Below, one piece after another: positions 34,801 to 46,822 of a stretch of DNA of 64,000 nucleotides (positions are counted from its first letter, which is position 1; each line of letters begins with the position of its first letter). Location: NCBI GenBank assembly GCA_002102555.1, contig MCFL01000094.1, forward strand, positions 26,013-90,012, read 5' to 3'. The DNA comes from Catenaria anguillulae PL171. Lineage: Eukaryota; Blastocladiomycota; Blastocladiomycetes; Blastocladiales; Catenariaceae. The notes below the pieces were generated by a model. That model ran no database searches. It was not told the DNA's origin and saw nothing but the letters and a program-made list of their open reading frames with translations. The position numbers and the translations under genes were made by a program.

Positions 34801-36518
34801 TCCACACACAAACGAACATCTTGACTCACTCGCTCTCTTGACGCAACAGCTACCGCAACCGCCGCGAAGACAACACGGTCAACCTCTCACCCGCCGTCAA
34901 AAAGCTCGCCGCCGACATCCGCAACTTCCTCTACGCCTCTCGCACGCGCTTCATCCTCGGCCTCACGGGCAGTCCGGTCCTCGACACGCCTGAAGCGACT
35001 GAGCGCCTTTTGCGGTTGCTTCAAGTGCGCAACATTCCGCCCAAGGTCAATCTCAAGGTCTGCATGCACTCGCTGCTGTCGCGCGCGACACGCCGTGCCA
35101 ACCCTGACCTCCAGCTCCCACCAGTCAAGTACCAGACCGTGTGGCTGCACCTGACGCCAACCGAACTCGGCTTGGCCGCCGCGGCCATGCGTCGTGACCG
35201 TGGCACCAGGCTCATGGCATTGCAGCACCATCAGCTGCTCGAGGAGTTCCAGAACTTGGGCCATGGCGGCGCACGCATGCGCGAGGACGAGGTGTTGACC
35301 GCAGCGGAAATCAGTCAGCGATTGCAGTCAGTGCGCCAAAAGCAAATGGAAAACATGACGAGACGCCTTCAGGAGCTGGGCGGGTTGTTGGAGACGCAAA
35401 AGCAGAGCATGGGCGAGAAGGTGCAAGAGTGGCCTGCCACACGGAGGTGGGTGTTGGGCATGGGCTTGAAGCCCGAGGATTTGCCGCAGGCAGTGGCGGC
35501 CATGGGCGATTCACAAGTCATGGGGTTCTCGCAGACCCAAGGTCATGGTGGCGGTGGTGGAGGTGGAAATGCCGCGGCGCGCGCAAACCAAGCCTTGTTG
35601 GCCGTGCCCGAGGCCGAGCGCGTCTTGATTCGCCAACGAGTTGCCGCCTTTTTGGATACCAGACAGTTGATTCTCCGCACGACCGAAGAACTCAGGGAAA
35701 TCTCGGCACAATTCAACTTTATGGAAGCCGTCCTCGACACGGTGAAGCGCCAAGACTTGGAACCCTGCCCCATTTGCTTCGAGGACATCGAGCCGGGTCA
35801 AGAGCTGTACCTCACCCACTGTGGCCACACGTTCTGTGTGCCGTGCGGAACACAACTCAAAAGCTCGTGGCAGCCAAGGTGTGCGATCTGTCGCAGCGCG
35901 ATTGAAAACTTCACACGCATGAAGATTCAATCCGAAGACCCGACGGCGGCTGGTGAGGCTGAGGAGGACACTGACAAGGCGAACGGATCCGACGACGATG
36001 ATGATGGCAGCGACAAGTCCATCGACTACTCCGTCTATGGCACCAAGGTGGAAGCGCTCGTCAAATACACGCTGCGTGCGGTGCGCAAGGACAAGTCCGC
36101 CAAGCTCATCATGTTTGTGCAATTCCGGCGCCTGGCCACCATCATTTCGCGCGCCTTTACCGAGCTCGGCATCGTCAACGTGAGTCTTGCCGGCGGCAAC
36201 GTGCTCTCCAAGCGCAAGGCCGTGACGGCGTTCAAGCACGACCCGAATGTGCGCGTGATTTTCTTGTCGTACGAGTCGTCCGTGTCAGGTCTGCATTTGA
36301 CGGAGGCAAACTATGTGTGCATTGTGCACCCGTTCTTGGCCGAGGACGAGGCCACATCGCGCGCATTTGAGCTGCAGGGCATTGCCCGTGCGGTCCGTGC
36401 GGGTCAGACACGCGAGGTGACAGTTGTGCGGTTTGCTAGTCGTGGCACGATTGAGGAGGATTTGACGGCGGCTCGGACGATGACCGAGGACGAGCAGGTG
36501 GTTGAAGAGCGCGATTGA
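31819..36518 (+). CDS. SNF2-family ATPase with RING finger between helicase lobes
   Basis: Four exons: 31819-32668, 32745-34617, 34691-34774, 34850-36518 (introns 76, 73 and 75 nt), giving 1,491 residues. Residues 1-280 are acidic and Lys/Ala-rich. Motif I is KVGSGKT (Lys about 754), where most SNF2 proteins have DEMGLGKT. Motif II is VVDELHEF (about 916). Motif III is GLTGSPV. A C3HC4 RING begins CPICFEDIE (about 1242) and includes HCGHTFCVPC and CAICR. The second lobe has LIMFVQFRR, SYESSVSGLHL and QGIARAVRAGQ (motif VI). A RING between the lobes is the plan of Rad5/Rad16/SHPRH/Irc20 proteins, which remodel DNA-protein complexes and act as E3 ligases. No HIRAN or PHD domain was seen, so the exact orthologue is unknown. 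Confidence 0.85.
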
Positions 36519-37062
36519 AAGTTTGAAAGACTTGATGCAGGGGAGTGACGGCTTTGAGTGTATCGTTTTGTTTGACCATTCTTTCGTCCTTATTATGTTG
36601 ATGCAGAAACCGTAGTATCGTCCCTTCTCATGATTTCGTCAAGGATAACACTGGTTTGAAATTATTTGAAATGTGCCGCTGTATGAACAGTTGCAGGAAT
36701 GTCGTTTCTCTTCGGTGCTGCTTTCAAGGCCAGGATCGCTCTCACGCGGGACTATCCAAGGGACGGAGTAAATACAATAATGGTTTGGCAGCAGAAACAT
36801 ACATACATACAAAGGAGGGGCGTTGTCAGGAGGTGTTCAAACAGACAATTCGGTTAGCGGCGTATGCACGAACATATAAATATTGGCGGTAAAGGCAACA
36901 GAAAGCAAGAGAAGGTAGTGATGAGGTGGAGGAAAGCCACGAAAACAGGGCAAGGGAATCAAAAACAAAAACAAGGACAGACAAAAGCAAAGGAAGGTCA
37001 ACAACACTAATGAGAACAACACTAACCGATAAAACAAAACGGCGATACAGAAAACCAATAAA
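36519..37062. other. Convergent intergenic region
   Basis: 544 bases between convergent genes, AT-rich and purine-rich (AAAACAAAAAC-type stretches around 36960-37060). No gene is supported; 3' UTR sequence is expected. Confidence 0.5.
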
Positions 37063-40000
37063 TCACACATTGCTCAATCCGCGGACTGCACAACAAGTGC
37101 ATTGCACAAACATTTTCCGGACAGCCGCCAACGTGATCCCACACCTGGACCGCCGAATCTGATAATGCTGTTTGATTGCGTCCAACGTATCCCGCAACGA
37201 CCTGTGTCGAATCACGCAGTTACACATCAAGTTGGCCGGCGGCAAGCCCGAATGCGACGCAGCGGCCGCCACAATCACAGGGCAATCCTCGCGGTGCTCG
37301 ACAAACTGATGTGCTGCCCGAAAGATACGCGGCCACATGTTGCGAGGCACAATCAAGTGCGTGTCGCCTCGCCACGCCAAGTGGTAGCTTTGGATCAAGG
37401 CCTCAACAGCATTTTGAGGGACGGGCACGTGTGCGGGGCGGCCGCCGGGAAGCGCGCCAACGGGCCCGGCGTATTCGTCGCCAAGATCAGCAAGCGGGTC
37501 CTCGCCGTCATCGTCGTCATCCATGTCGTCGTCGCTGCCTGAACCCAAATCGGCAAAGCCAAACGACGGCGGCAACTGGTGCGTTTGCTGCTGCTGTGGT
37601 TGATGGAACTGCTGCTGAGGCTGCTGGTGTTGATGATGCTGCTGCTGTGCACCAAACCCGCCGGCATTGTCCGTTGCAATCATCGGTTGGGAAGCAAATG
37701 TCGGTGGCACCGCCCCAGCGGGCGGACTGGTCACGCTGGAGCCGTGATCGACCGATGGGAAGCCAATGCCGCCAATCGACAAGCCCGAGTAGTTGGGCGG
37801 TGGCGGAGGAGGATGTGACGAAGTCGAGCCGGCGCCCGACGACTTCAAACGGCGGCCACGGGGGAGCCGGTGAGTCAGGTTATGTGGATCATCATGGCCA
37901 ATAAATGGAGCAACGGTGACCTATCGAAAGCAAGGTGGACAGAATCGAGGATTGGAGAAGGGAAAGAAAGGACAAATTAAGCGAGTGCAGCGTTAGTCGA
38001 TGAATCGGGACCCGAGGCATTGGGAAAATGTAAACAGTTCCAGATCCCCCACAGACCCCAATCACCACCACAAGGGTTCCAGCACGTGTTTCCTTGTCCA
38101 AATCGGGACAAGATGTGGGAAACCACAAACAACGCGTAGGACCATGTGATGGGAGGCAGTAAAGGAGAGTGAACTGGACTTGTGAGACAGACACACAAGT
38201 GACACGTACCCCAGGTGTAGCTGCGGACGTGAGCGCTTGTGTTGATGGGGTGAGGAGGATGGGCACTGTGTTTTGACTGGCTTGAATGACAATCAAATTG
38301 CCTTGCAGCCGAGACCACCGCTTTTTCGTGATGATCGGGCGGCGATCTTGCTGCAACGCCGTGTTGATTTCGTTCACAGTAGGGTACTTTGGTGTATTGG
38401 TGTCGCGCTGGAGGAGACCTTCTTGCATGAGCAAGTACCGGACCATGAGCGAGTACGAGTTGGGGCCAAAGATGAAGTATTGCTTGCGCTGAATGATGGG
38501 AAGAAATGGTTGCAACATTGTCAGTACAAGATATCAGAGGCGAGATACCTAGGGTGTTCGGACAATCAGAAATATACCTTGGCAGACGAGCTTGTTGCCT
38601 TGGGTGGAGACATGCTCGCAGAAACCATTTGGTGCGCTGGACTCGAGCGAGACGTGCCACTAGTACTACCTGGCACAATTGCCATTGACGGAACCAAGGG
38701 TGCATGATGCATTGGAGGAGACGAGACCATGGAACCGGCCGCAAAAGACCCATAACCTTGCATCGGCTGATGCTGTTGTTGAGCAGGAAGCGACGGTTGT
38801 TGCAGTTGCAATGAGTGGTACTGCGTCGGCTGAGAGAGAGACGTCACGACCGCAGGCGGTTGAACTTGAAAGTGTTGCGATTGATGTTGTTGGAAGGATG
38901 GAGCTAGCGGCTGCACGAGATGGTTTGCCTGCGCAGACCCAGGCCCGATCAATGTCGACGACGGAGGGAGGTGACGTAGCTTTGGTGATGTTGCGCTTGC
39001 GACGAACTTGAGAGCGTGAGGTCGTAATTGACAGGATACAGCTGCTGGTGCTGGCCTGGTTCGGCGAAGTGTCGCTGCGCAACAGGCTGTGGCACTTGCT
39101 GTGACTGTTGCCACTGGCTCTGCAATGCTCCGGGAGATGGGACAAGATGGACGAAAGCACCTCATCTGGCTGCGAGATTGGTTGCTGCTGAAAGTAGGCG
39201 CCGCCAACGACATTGCCTCCTTGCAAAGACCCTTCGGCAGCAGGCGACAAACCCGCCGGGGCGACGGCGACACCTGGCAATACCGGCGGGGAGGGCGATA
39301 GAACCGGTGGAGTCAAGTGGCGAAGTTGCCCGGTCGCTGCACCCGAACCAGTGCTGGCACTACTGGAAGCGTGATAACCACCGGGAGAGTACGACTGCTG
39401 GTGATGGATGGGTGGGATATGATGCTGAAGTGTCTGTGTGTGCTGCTGCTGCCGCTGCTGCTGGAATGGAAAGACCTGCGAGTAGCCAGCGCCAGAATAC
39501 GACGATTCGCTGTTGCTGCTGTTATGCCTGCTCGTGGTTCCCGGCGCAGAGTGGTGCTGGTACTGGTGCTCGGGTTGAAGTGAAGTGGACCCGAGCAACG
39601 CGGCGTGATCGCGTTGGACTTGGACGGATGATGATATGCTCGACAGGTCGGCGGACAAGTGCGAGGGCGACTGCTGCATTGGGAACGATGAAGAATAATG
39701 ATGTTGTTGCTGTTGGTAGTTGCCGTACAAGTCGGATTGCATGGACTGGGGGGCAGTTGGATCTTGAGGAGACCTGTGTTGAAGGCACAGGCGATTGTCG
39801 GTTGGCCGAGCTCAAGTCAGTCAAGGAGAGGTCAAGGGCGAGAATCACGGATGAAGCCAAGGGAATCAATCACGAAGGAGGTGAAACAAAAACAGATACA
39901 GGTGCCCATGTCGTATGACCTCGGTGCCCGAATCCCTGACCAGCCGAGACAGAGGGCTGCCACAAAAGGAAAATCATGGGATGCAAGGGGAAGATCTGAT

Positions 40001-40866
40001 CAGGGGAGGGAGATGGGAGAGGAGGAGGAAGGGAAGTCACTCAGCAAAATGATCTTGTTCGCTGTTGCGGTAAGCGAGTGGAGTCCAGTCGAGAACATGG
40101 ACAAGGAAACAGGCGCTGTGATTGGTGGAGATGAAAAGCAAGGATGAGAGCAACGGCGAGATAAACAATAAGAAACGGAGATGAAGCTTCAAGATGTTTG
40201 TTGGGCGAGTCATCTGGCCAAAAAGTGTTCGCGATTGGCCACCGAAATGGTCAATGGCGTGGTCACTTGGCCCAACCGAGCCGGAGCCCACCCAAACAAA
40301 GCAAAGGACCGGCAACATCAAGTCAGCAGTGTCCAGCAAAGTGATGAGTGGCAATCGGAAAGCAAAAAGCGAATGGAATATTTGATAGGTAGAGACAGTC
40401 AAGCATCAGTCCAGGCCAAGGTAAGAGAATCGGAGAAATTGAGAGCCAATGTGCAACGCGCGAAGGGAAACGTTGTGCAGCGGTGCAAGGGGACGGGGCA
40501 ATCTGCCCCGCGGTGCCGAGACAGCATGCATTGGGGCAACGTGAGACAAGGCACATGCGCGGCACCAGGATAAAGGCGGATGAATGGGATTCAAAAAACA
40601 ACAAGGCTCGACGCGGCACCGCCAAAAGGACAATGAAGTAACTGCCGGACGCTGGAATGAAGAGGAGCGACGCACCGAGGAAACTGGCCGGCGACCACGC
40701 TGCCGCCGGAAGAGTAGCGTTCGATAGGCGGGGAGGAGATGGCCGTGGATGAACTTGTCAGTCCTGAACCAAGCAAGCGTGCAAGGTCATTGGAAGGGAG
40801 GTTCTTGACTGGTTGCTCATAGGGTTGGTGCGAAGCGCGTTGGTTGTTGCCCACATTGGTCGACAT
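37063..40866 (-). CDS. Glutamine-rich putative regulatory protein, unknown family
   Basis: Predicted exons on the minus strand: 40866-40676, 39773-39161, 39119-38976, 38928-38578, 38488-38210, 37920-37063, giving 811 residues from the ATG at 40866. Intron lengths are 902, 41, 47, 89 and 289 nt. Every join keeps frame, and the Q/H/S-rich composition continues across three different frames, which is why I accept the 41- and 47-nt introns. The N-terminal half is Gln/His/Ser/Pro-rich. The exon at 38488 encodes a well-ordered block (RKQYFIFGPNSYSLMVRYLL..ITKKRWSRLQGNLIVIQ), and the last about 120 residues, Cys/His/Arg-rich (NMWPRIFRAAHQFVEHREDC), form a second. I do not recognise either. Upstream coding may extend to 40982 and beyond through a 57-nt intron to an exon ending at 41040. 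Confidence 0.55.
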
Positions 40867-43800
40867 GGTTTGCTTGGGAACGGAGGCGAGGGCAATGGCG
40901 CTAAGGTCAGCGAACTGAGATGAAGCACCGTCAAAGCCGGTGGAGGTCTGAAAATGGGTTGGTGTCGGGGGTGCAGGCAACGCTAAAAGGAAACAGGAGT
41001 TGACAGCGTGAAAGTCAGTGACGGTGCCATGCCACTCACTCTGTGGCGCGAAAAGACTAATTGCAGCGCAATCAAGGGAACAAGGAAAAGGGAGACGATG
41101 GATGCATGCGAAGGAAGAAGCATTGATGAATGATGAGTGTGTCGGATTGGGAAAACGGAGGTTTAAGCTTGCGTGGTTGTCGCCATCAAGGACGGTCAAG
41201 TCCGAAATTCACCAATGCGGTGGGTTGCGTTTCCCGTTGCACGCCAGGCAGCGGAAAATCAAGCTGAATAGGGGCGAAGGACCGGAAATTGAGAGGATAC
41301 AAGGAAGGGAATACGGGTAGCTTGGCAAAGGACCAACACCCTGTCGGTATGATGACTTCAGATCGAACGGCCGGCCGGAGTAGGTCTGGCCGTAGGCGAG
41401 CGCCAACCTCATCACGAGGTCACAGCAGAAATGGACAGGGGAAAAGAAGGAGCAAACGGACATGGCCTCGAAAATGTAGATGCGAAGGTAGTATTTGTGT
41501 TTGCAAAATGAATTGGATACGGGAAAGATCATGGATCAAAACAATCATGCCAAGAGCACGTTGTGCAAGTCTAAACAGAAGGTGGGGGGGGGGGGGACTG
41601 CTGGGTACTCGATGATGGTCGGGGTCGGAAGAGAGCGATTGAACACACCGAATGAAGATGTGGCAACTTCGGGAGTATGCACGGAATGGCTGTCGAGGAA
41701 GCTCGATCGGTTTTGCGCACTGGCGGACGATGATGACTCGAGCGGCAACGAAAGCGAGAAAGATGGCAATGGCTGATGGGCAGGTTGTTGTGAGGAACTG
41801 GTTGTGGTACAAAGGTAAGACAGCAAAGGAAGGTGTGGGCGTGTTTTAAGCATATTCCAAGCGTGGACGGAAAAACGCCGAATGTTTGGTGTCACACCTG
41901 AGTTAGTAACATTGCGATCAAGTAATCCCGTCCGCGTCGTGCACAAGAAAGGGGCAGAAGTTTGTATGTAAGGAAAGAGAGAGACAGGGAGTCGAGTGGA
42001 CTAAATGGTGGCATGGAAATAATGATTGATAAGAAATCCCGGTTGCGGCTCGGAGTATCGCACATCCGGTGTGCTTTCCGGGAAATCGAAGGATAGGTAG
42101 TCGTAGCAGGAATAGAATGTTCGCGGCAGGACGCAAAGGCTCAACCGAAAGTGACGACGCGGCACTCGTGGCACAGTCGGAAAAATGCAGGCAGAAAGGA
42201 AAGAAACGAACAAGTTTGCACCGCTGCTGTTGCTGTTGTTGGTCATGATGACTTGAGGCGGTGGGTTTTGAGTGGCGGACCACCCAACGAAGCCCTGCGG
42301 TTCAGAGGTGATGCCAGTAAGTCTACATAACCCATCAAGATTACATCAATGGTGCACATTTAACGCATGGAATTGTGGTTAGAATGATCAACGCCATCAT
42401 CAGTTTTGGGTTGAAAGATAGGTGTGGCAATGCAAAACCAAATCCTGAAGTCGATTGAGTGGGTCCGTCAAAGCTCTGGCTGGCTCGAGGCTGGGCGACG
42501 CGTCCAAGGTGGCGGATGGAGAGCGCGTCTTCACCAAGCCGAGACGTAATGGGAAGATAAATTTGAAGCCGGCCAACATCCATGAGGAGAGCTCACGCGA
42601 GAGCCACATTTCTCAGGGACTTCGCCAACCAACTGCAGCAGAATCGATGCGAGGATCGTGGCGGTTGTCCAAAAACGGCGCGTGCTTCCATCGTGAGAGG
42701 GCAGCAAGGGAAGAAGCGACAGTAGAAGGTGAACCGTATTGCCAACCAAGCATGGGTTGGCTCACTCGGTTTGCAAGGGAGCTCGAGAGGGAGATGAGGT
42801 CACGGCAATCCGAGGAAACGGTCAATGTGATGGCAGCGATTGAGAGTGACTCGCAAAGTGATGTGCGGCAAATGAAGTGGGAATTGATGCAGTGCGAAAG
42901 ATCTGGAAACGACAGGCCTTCGCAAAAAGAACGCACATTGTCATTACTTCAAAGTGCTTTGAAAAGAATCTAGGCAACGGGAGAGTGGCGGCCGGCCGTC
43001 TGGTGAGTGGTGCATACGTCTCAGTTTTAAATAGAAGGAAGAGGTGAAGTTGGTGCCACGGGTAGTGGTGTGAGGCAGAGAAGTGGGCATGTATGCACAA
43101 CGGATGTGGATCAGTATTGAGACTGAATTCTGAATCATCAAGTGTTGGAATCAAGCCATGGCGCGTCCAGTTGCGCAAGCACCATGACCACCATGACTGA
43201 GTGCTGAGCCGACAGCTTGTGCGGCGGATGCGAGTCAAGAGAAACGGGTACCATGAATATTGGAAAGGTGCGGGGGTAAAGATGGCAAACCAATGAGACA
43301 CTGCCACCAACGTACTCGAGAAGACTGGTTGGAAACACGCCGAAGGTGATCAATAGATAAAACTGTTGTGTGTGTGATCTGGCGGCCAGGGGAGATCGTG
43401 GAATCCAAAACATCGCGCACGTCGTTAGTCATGACGGCCGAAGAATACACTTGACGAGGGCCTGGGTGCGCTGAGCTCAGTCGCTGAAGCGACTGAGCGT
43501 GAGTGAACCAGAAAAACCAGAAAAAGGCAACGACCTCGGACGAACGGCCGGCGCTCGCAACGGGGGATGGACAGGCGTTTAGGGACGAGGGAACGGAGAA
43601 ACGAAACGGAGGGCAGGGGGCGGTTTGGGTTTTCAACTCGAATGAATTGGTGCAAGGGCAGTCTCGAGAATTTAGATGCGAGGGGGGGGGTCAGGAGTCG
43701 TTGACGCCTCGGCGACGGACAGGAGTAGGTCGATCCTTGGTCAGGCCAAAAAGGCCGTTTTTACTGAGAGATCGAGGTGAAATTGCGGTTGACGCTTGGG

Positions 43801-45477
43801 CTGGAACGGGTGACCTCTGCGAGATTCAGTCCCTGGGCTGATTCGTTGACATTGCCTCACGACTTCGTCTTCATACTGGACGTGGTATGGTAGTGTGAGG
43901 CCCAAACACGACACGCGGTGACAGCCGAACAGGTGTTGTGGAGGGCGCAAGTGTTCTCAATCGCGATCGAGGGACGGCCGTTAGAGCACGACGCAAACAG
44001 ACCCCGCGCCGTCACTTCAATTAGTCTCCTCATCTTTGTGTTGGCCGAGAGCATGAACTTGTCCCAGGCCAGGGCGCCATAATGCGGCTGAGGACTATGT
44101 TCCATCATGAATGGGCGTAGCTCTACTGTTCATGGTCACAATGAGCTTTCAGATTCGGCCATCGAAGTGGAGATGGTTGACATCGACATGTAGCACGAAG
44201 TGTGGGATGCGACCACACTCGCGATGATTGCTCATAAAGATTAAGGAAGTGCATTTGTGTATTGATATGTTGACAAGTTTTTTGTTTTCGATGGGTGACG
44301 ATGAGCTTACAATTCACGGCAGCATTACCAGGTTTTTTTTGTCATAGGGTAGGCATGCTGAATGGTGCGGGGTAAGCATGGGTGTGAATGAGCCTCACGA
44401 CAAGCCCACGAAGAACCAAAGAGCCCATCATTCTGCTCGTGAGAGTCTTGACATTCTTTCATACACCAAAATCAATCCCAAGAAAGCAAAGGGCTGGTGT
44501 AATGGTGCTACGTAGGTGCAATGGTAGAATCACGTCGTCAAGTCTGCGATGACCTTCACGAAAACTTGGGGAGCCCGATACAAGCCCAAATGAGCGAATG
44601 TCGCATTTTTCAAGCAAGTCAATGTTTGGCTCCCGTAATACCTTCTGTGAGCCGGGCATCGACGGCCGGGTATGTAGCAAGGCCTAGGATCCACGAGCGG
44701 CTTCTGGCATTGGCCCACGGCGGTATTCAATTTCGTGGGAATGAAAATCATTGCCAGGTATTGGACGCAGAACTGCCCCTCGGTCGAAGACCATCAATTC
44801 TTGAGCGGAAACTGGTCGCCAAGCCGATTTTGGCAACATTACAGCGACCGGTTTTCTGTGGGTCGGGTACGGCAAGGAAATTTTGAAGTCAAGTGGCGCA
44901 CTTTGGCGCGTGACGGCCTCGAGCGAATCAGAGCCCTTCTCGATCATGATTGGACACCACGCCTAGTCTCAGACGCGTTGCTTGCTTTGATCACTGTCGG
45001 GCTTCCCGTTCCTCATTCACAGCTCGCTCTGTGCCAAGTTGCCATTTGCGCAATGGAATGACCAAATCCAACTACTTGATTGGCCAAAAACAATGAATTT
45101 GTAGATGAGCTGGGAGGTGGGATTCAGTTTTATGGTCAGTTGCCGATTTTCAATTCGTTAACTGCGAGCGGAATGTGGTTGTTGCATCCATACCAGTAAG
45201 AAGCCATCATGTCTGCGTCTGTGTGTGACTTGTACCAGATGCCACACGGACAATCTGGGCAAGGCATAATCGGTAAGAGAGCGCGGTGGCGCGAGCAATA
45301 ACTGTATTGATCAGAGAACTACAATTCAGAATGCAACCCGATGCATCTGTGTTACACAACGAATGGATCGTATACGACCTTCCTTGATTCGCAAGCTTGT
45401 TACACAAACGCACGGCAGCGCAAACTGCGCCGGACTCGATTACCCATCAGACGCACGACACGTCCAACATTCAAGAC
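40867..45477. other. 4.6-kb region without a convincing gene
   Basis: Open frames on both strands are short, overlap heavily and show no motif. The first part (to about 42300) may hold the 5' end of the Gln-rich gene. A phase-matched donor GTGAGT ends a possible exon at 41040, and CAACAACAGCAACAGCAG-type sequence on the minus strand near 42220-42240 could encode a further Gln-rich exon. A G13 run lies near 41585. From 42300 to 45477 I see nothing that can be named. Confidence 0.45.
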
Positions 45478-46281
45478 TCAATCGCGCCTGCGGCGCACAC
45501 CCGACGACTTTGGGCTCTTGTGCGCATTGCCGGCCTTGCGCGACACATTCTCCACCTCCTCATCCGCTTCATTCTCGTTGGCCTCGGCCTCACGCTTCTT
45601 CTTCTTGGCCGCCTCCGCAGCTTGCTCCCTTTGCTCGCGCGCATGTGCATCCAGCTTTTTCTTGGCCGCTTCATACCCGGCCGAAAGGAGCACCAGCATG
45701 GTAAAGTACATCAAATGGCCCGTGTCGGGGGCAACGTCGCCAGCCCACCCGCGCAGCACCGACATGCTATTGGCAAAGAAGCCGCGGGCAAGCGGAAGTT
45801 GGTCGGCAAATTCCATGTACGGAAAGCCGGCAATCCGCATGAGGGGCGTGGGCACGCCGTCGGCGCGGCTAAAGGTCGGAAAGTCGGCGGCAGATGGGTT
45901 GTAGACTGGGTACCATATGGCCCATGCCTGTCAAGTCGTGAGGATACTCGAAAATCAACTTTTGATCCTGCCGGTATGGGCCCAGAGGACTGTGGATTGA
46001 TGACGCACCTGGAATACGATTTGAATCATGATCCATAGCTGGAGCAGTAGCATCCAATCCCGGTTTTTCGTTCGCATCGCATACCATCCGGCAATGAAGG
46101 GCAGCACCGACACGATGGATGCAGCAACGTAGGCCGCGGCGCTCAGGTGGCCGCCCGAAACAACACTCGAGTAAAGGACGGACGCAGGCGCGGGTGCAAG
46201 CAAGAACGACAACCGAATGACGGCCGTCGTCAAGCATAGCTGGTGGTACGAGTCGGTGTGGATGAGGAAGGCTGCTGCCAT
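45478..46281 (-). CDS. Multi-pass membrane protein, unknown family
   Basis: Two exons on the minus strand: 46281-46009 and 45927-45478, joined across an 81-nt intron (GTGCGT..GACAG), giving 240 residues. There are three or four hydrophobic segments: about 15-35, 43-68, 75-100 (LLLQLWIMIQIVFQAWAIW, spanning the splice) and about 165-180 (HLMYFTMLVLLSAGY). The C-terminal 60 residues are strongly charged and predicted helical (AKKKKREAEANENEADEE), ending in Arg/Lys-rich SGVRRRRD. The splice sits inside a membrane helix and keeps frame, which supports the gene. I do not recognise the family. A basic cytosolic tail after the last helix would suit an ER protein, but that is inference. Confidence 0.7.
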
Positions 46282-46822
46282 TTTGTTGGTGATGGATGAA
46301 TGGATCAGGCAGGTTGTGAATGAAGACGGGCTGAGGCGCTGCTGCTTGAATGGGCTGGGTTAAATTAGAGAGCTCTCGGCAAATGCATAAAGTTGGTTTT
46401 GCTTGATATCATGAGTTACATTTTGCATTCTCCTCAACAGTGTTGGGTGATAAACACTCTGCACTTCGCAACAGAGTTTGCAGGTAAAGGTCCGTCGATC
46501 TGTCGCCTTCTCCCATTGATCCGCTCGTCTCCAGGTAAGCCACACTGCATTGAGCTCCTCCGGTGCCCGCAGATACCACTTTGTTTGCACGTTGGTACCC
46601 CAGTTCCTACTGCCAAACCCCTGTCGTTCTGGATTGCAATCCGTGCGGTAAGGGTGAGACATTTCGTGAGCCAGCGACCAACCCAGGAGAGCGAGTTCAC
46701 ATGTTGCCAAACCCGCTCGTGGCCAGCTTTGCAAGGATATTATACATACATGACAAGTGCATTCCAAATACTAACATTGGATCCGCTGCGCGTTGGGGAT
46801 TGGCTTGGGAAACATTACACAC
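46282..46822. other. Intergenic region between two minus-strand genes
   Basis: 541 bases with no supported gene. It includes the promoter of the membrane protein gene and the 3' UTR of coilin. Confidence 0.5.

Noticed and set aside
41583-41600. Long G run as a possible structured regulatory element (G-quadruplex)
   Set aside because: A single homopolymer in a region without a gene; run length is unreliable given homopolymer problems elsewhere in the window.
42455-42973. 172-codon plus-strand open frame
   Set aside because: Ser/Arg/Glu-rich without motif, no supporting homology or splice context; it overlaps similarly long minus-strand frames, as expected by chance in this region.
44505-44560. 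Sequence TGGTAGAAT reminiscent of a tRNA D-arm
   Set aside because: No B box or complementary acceptor stem could be found downstream.
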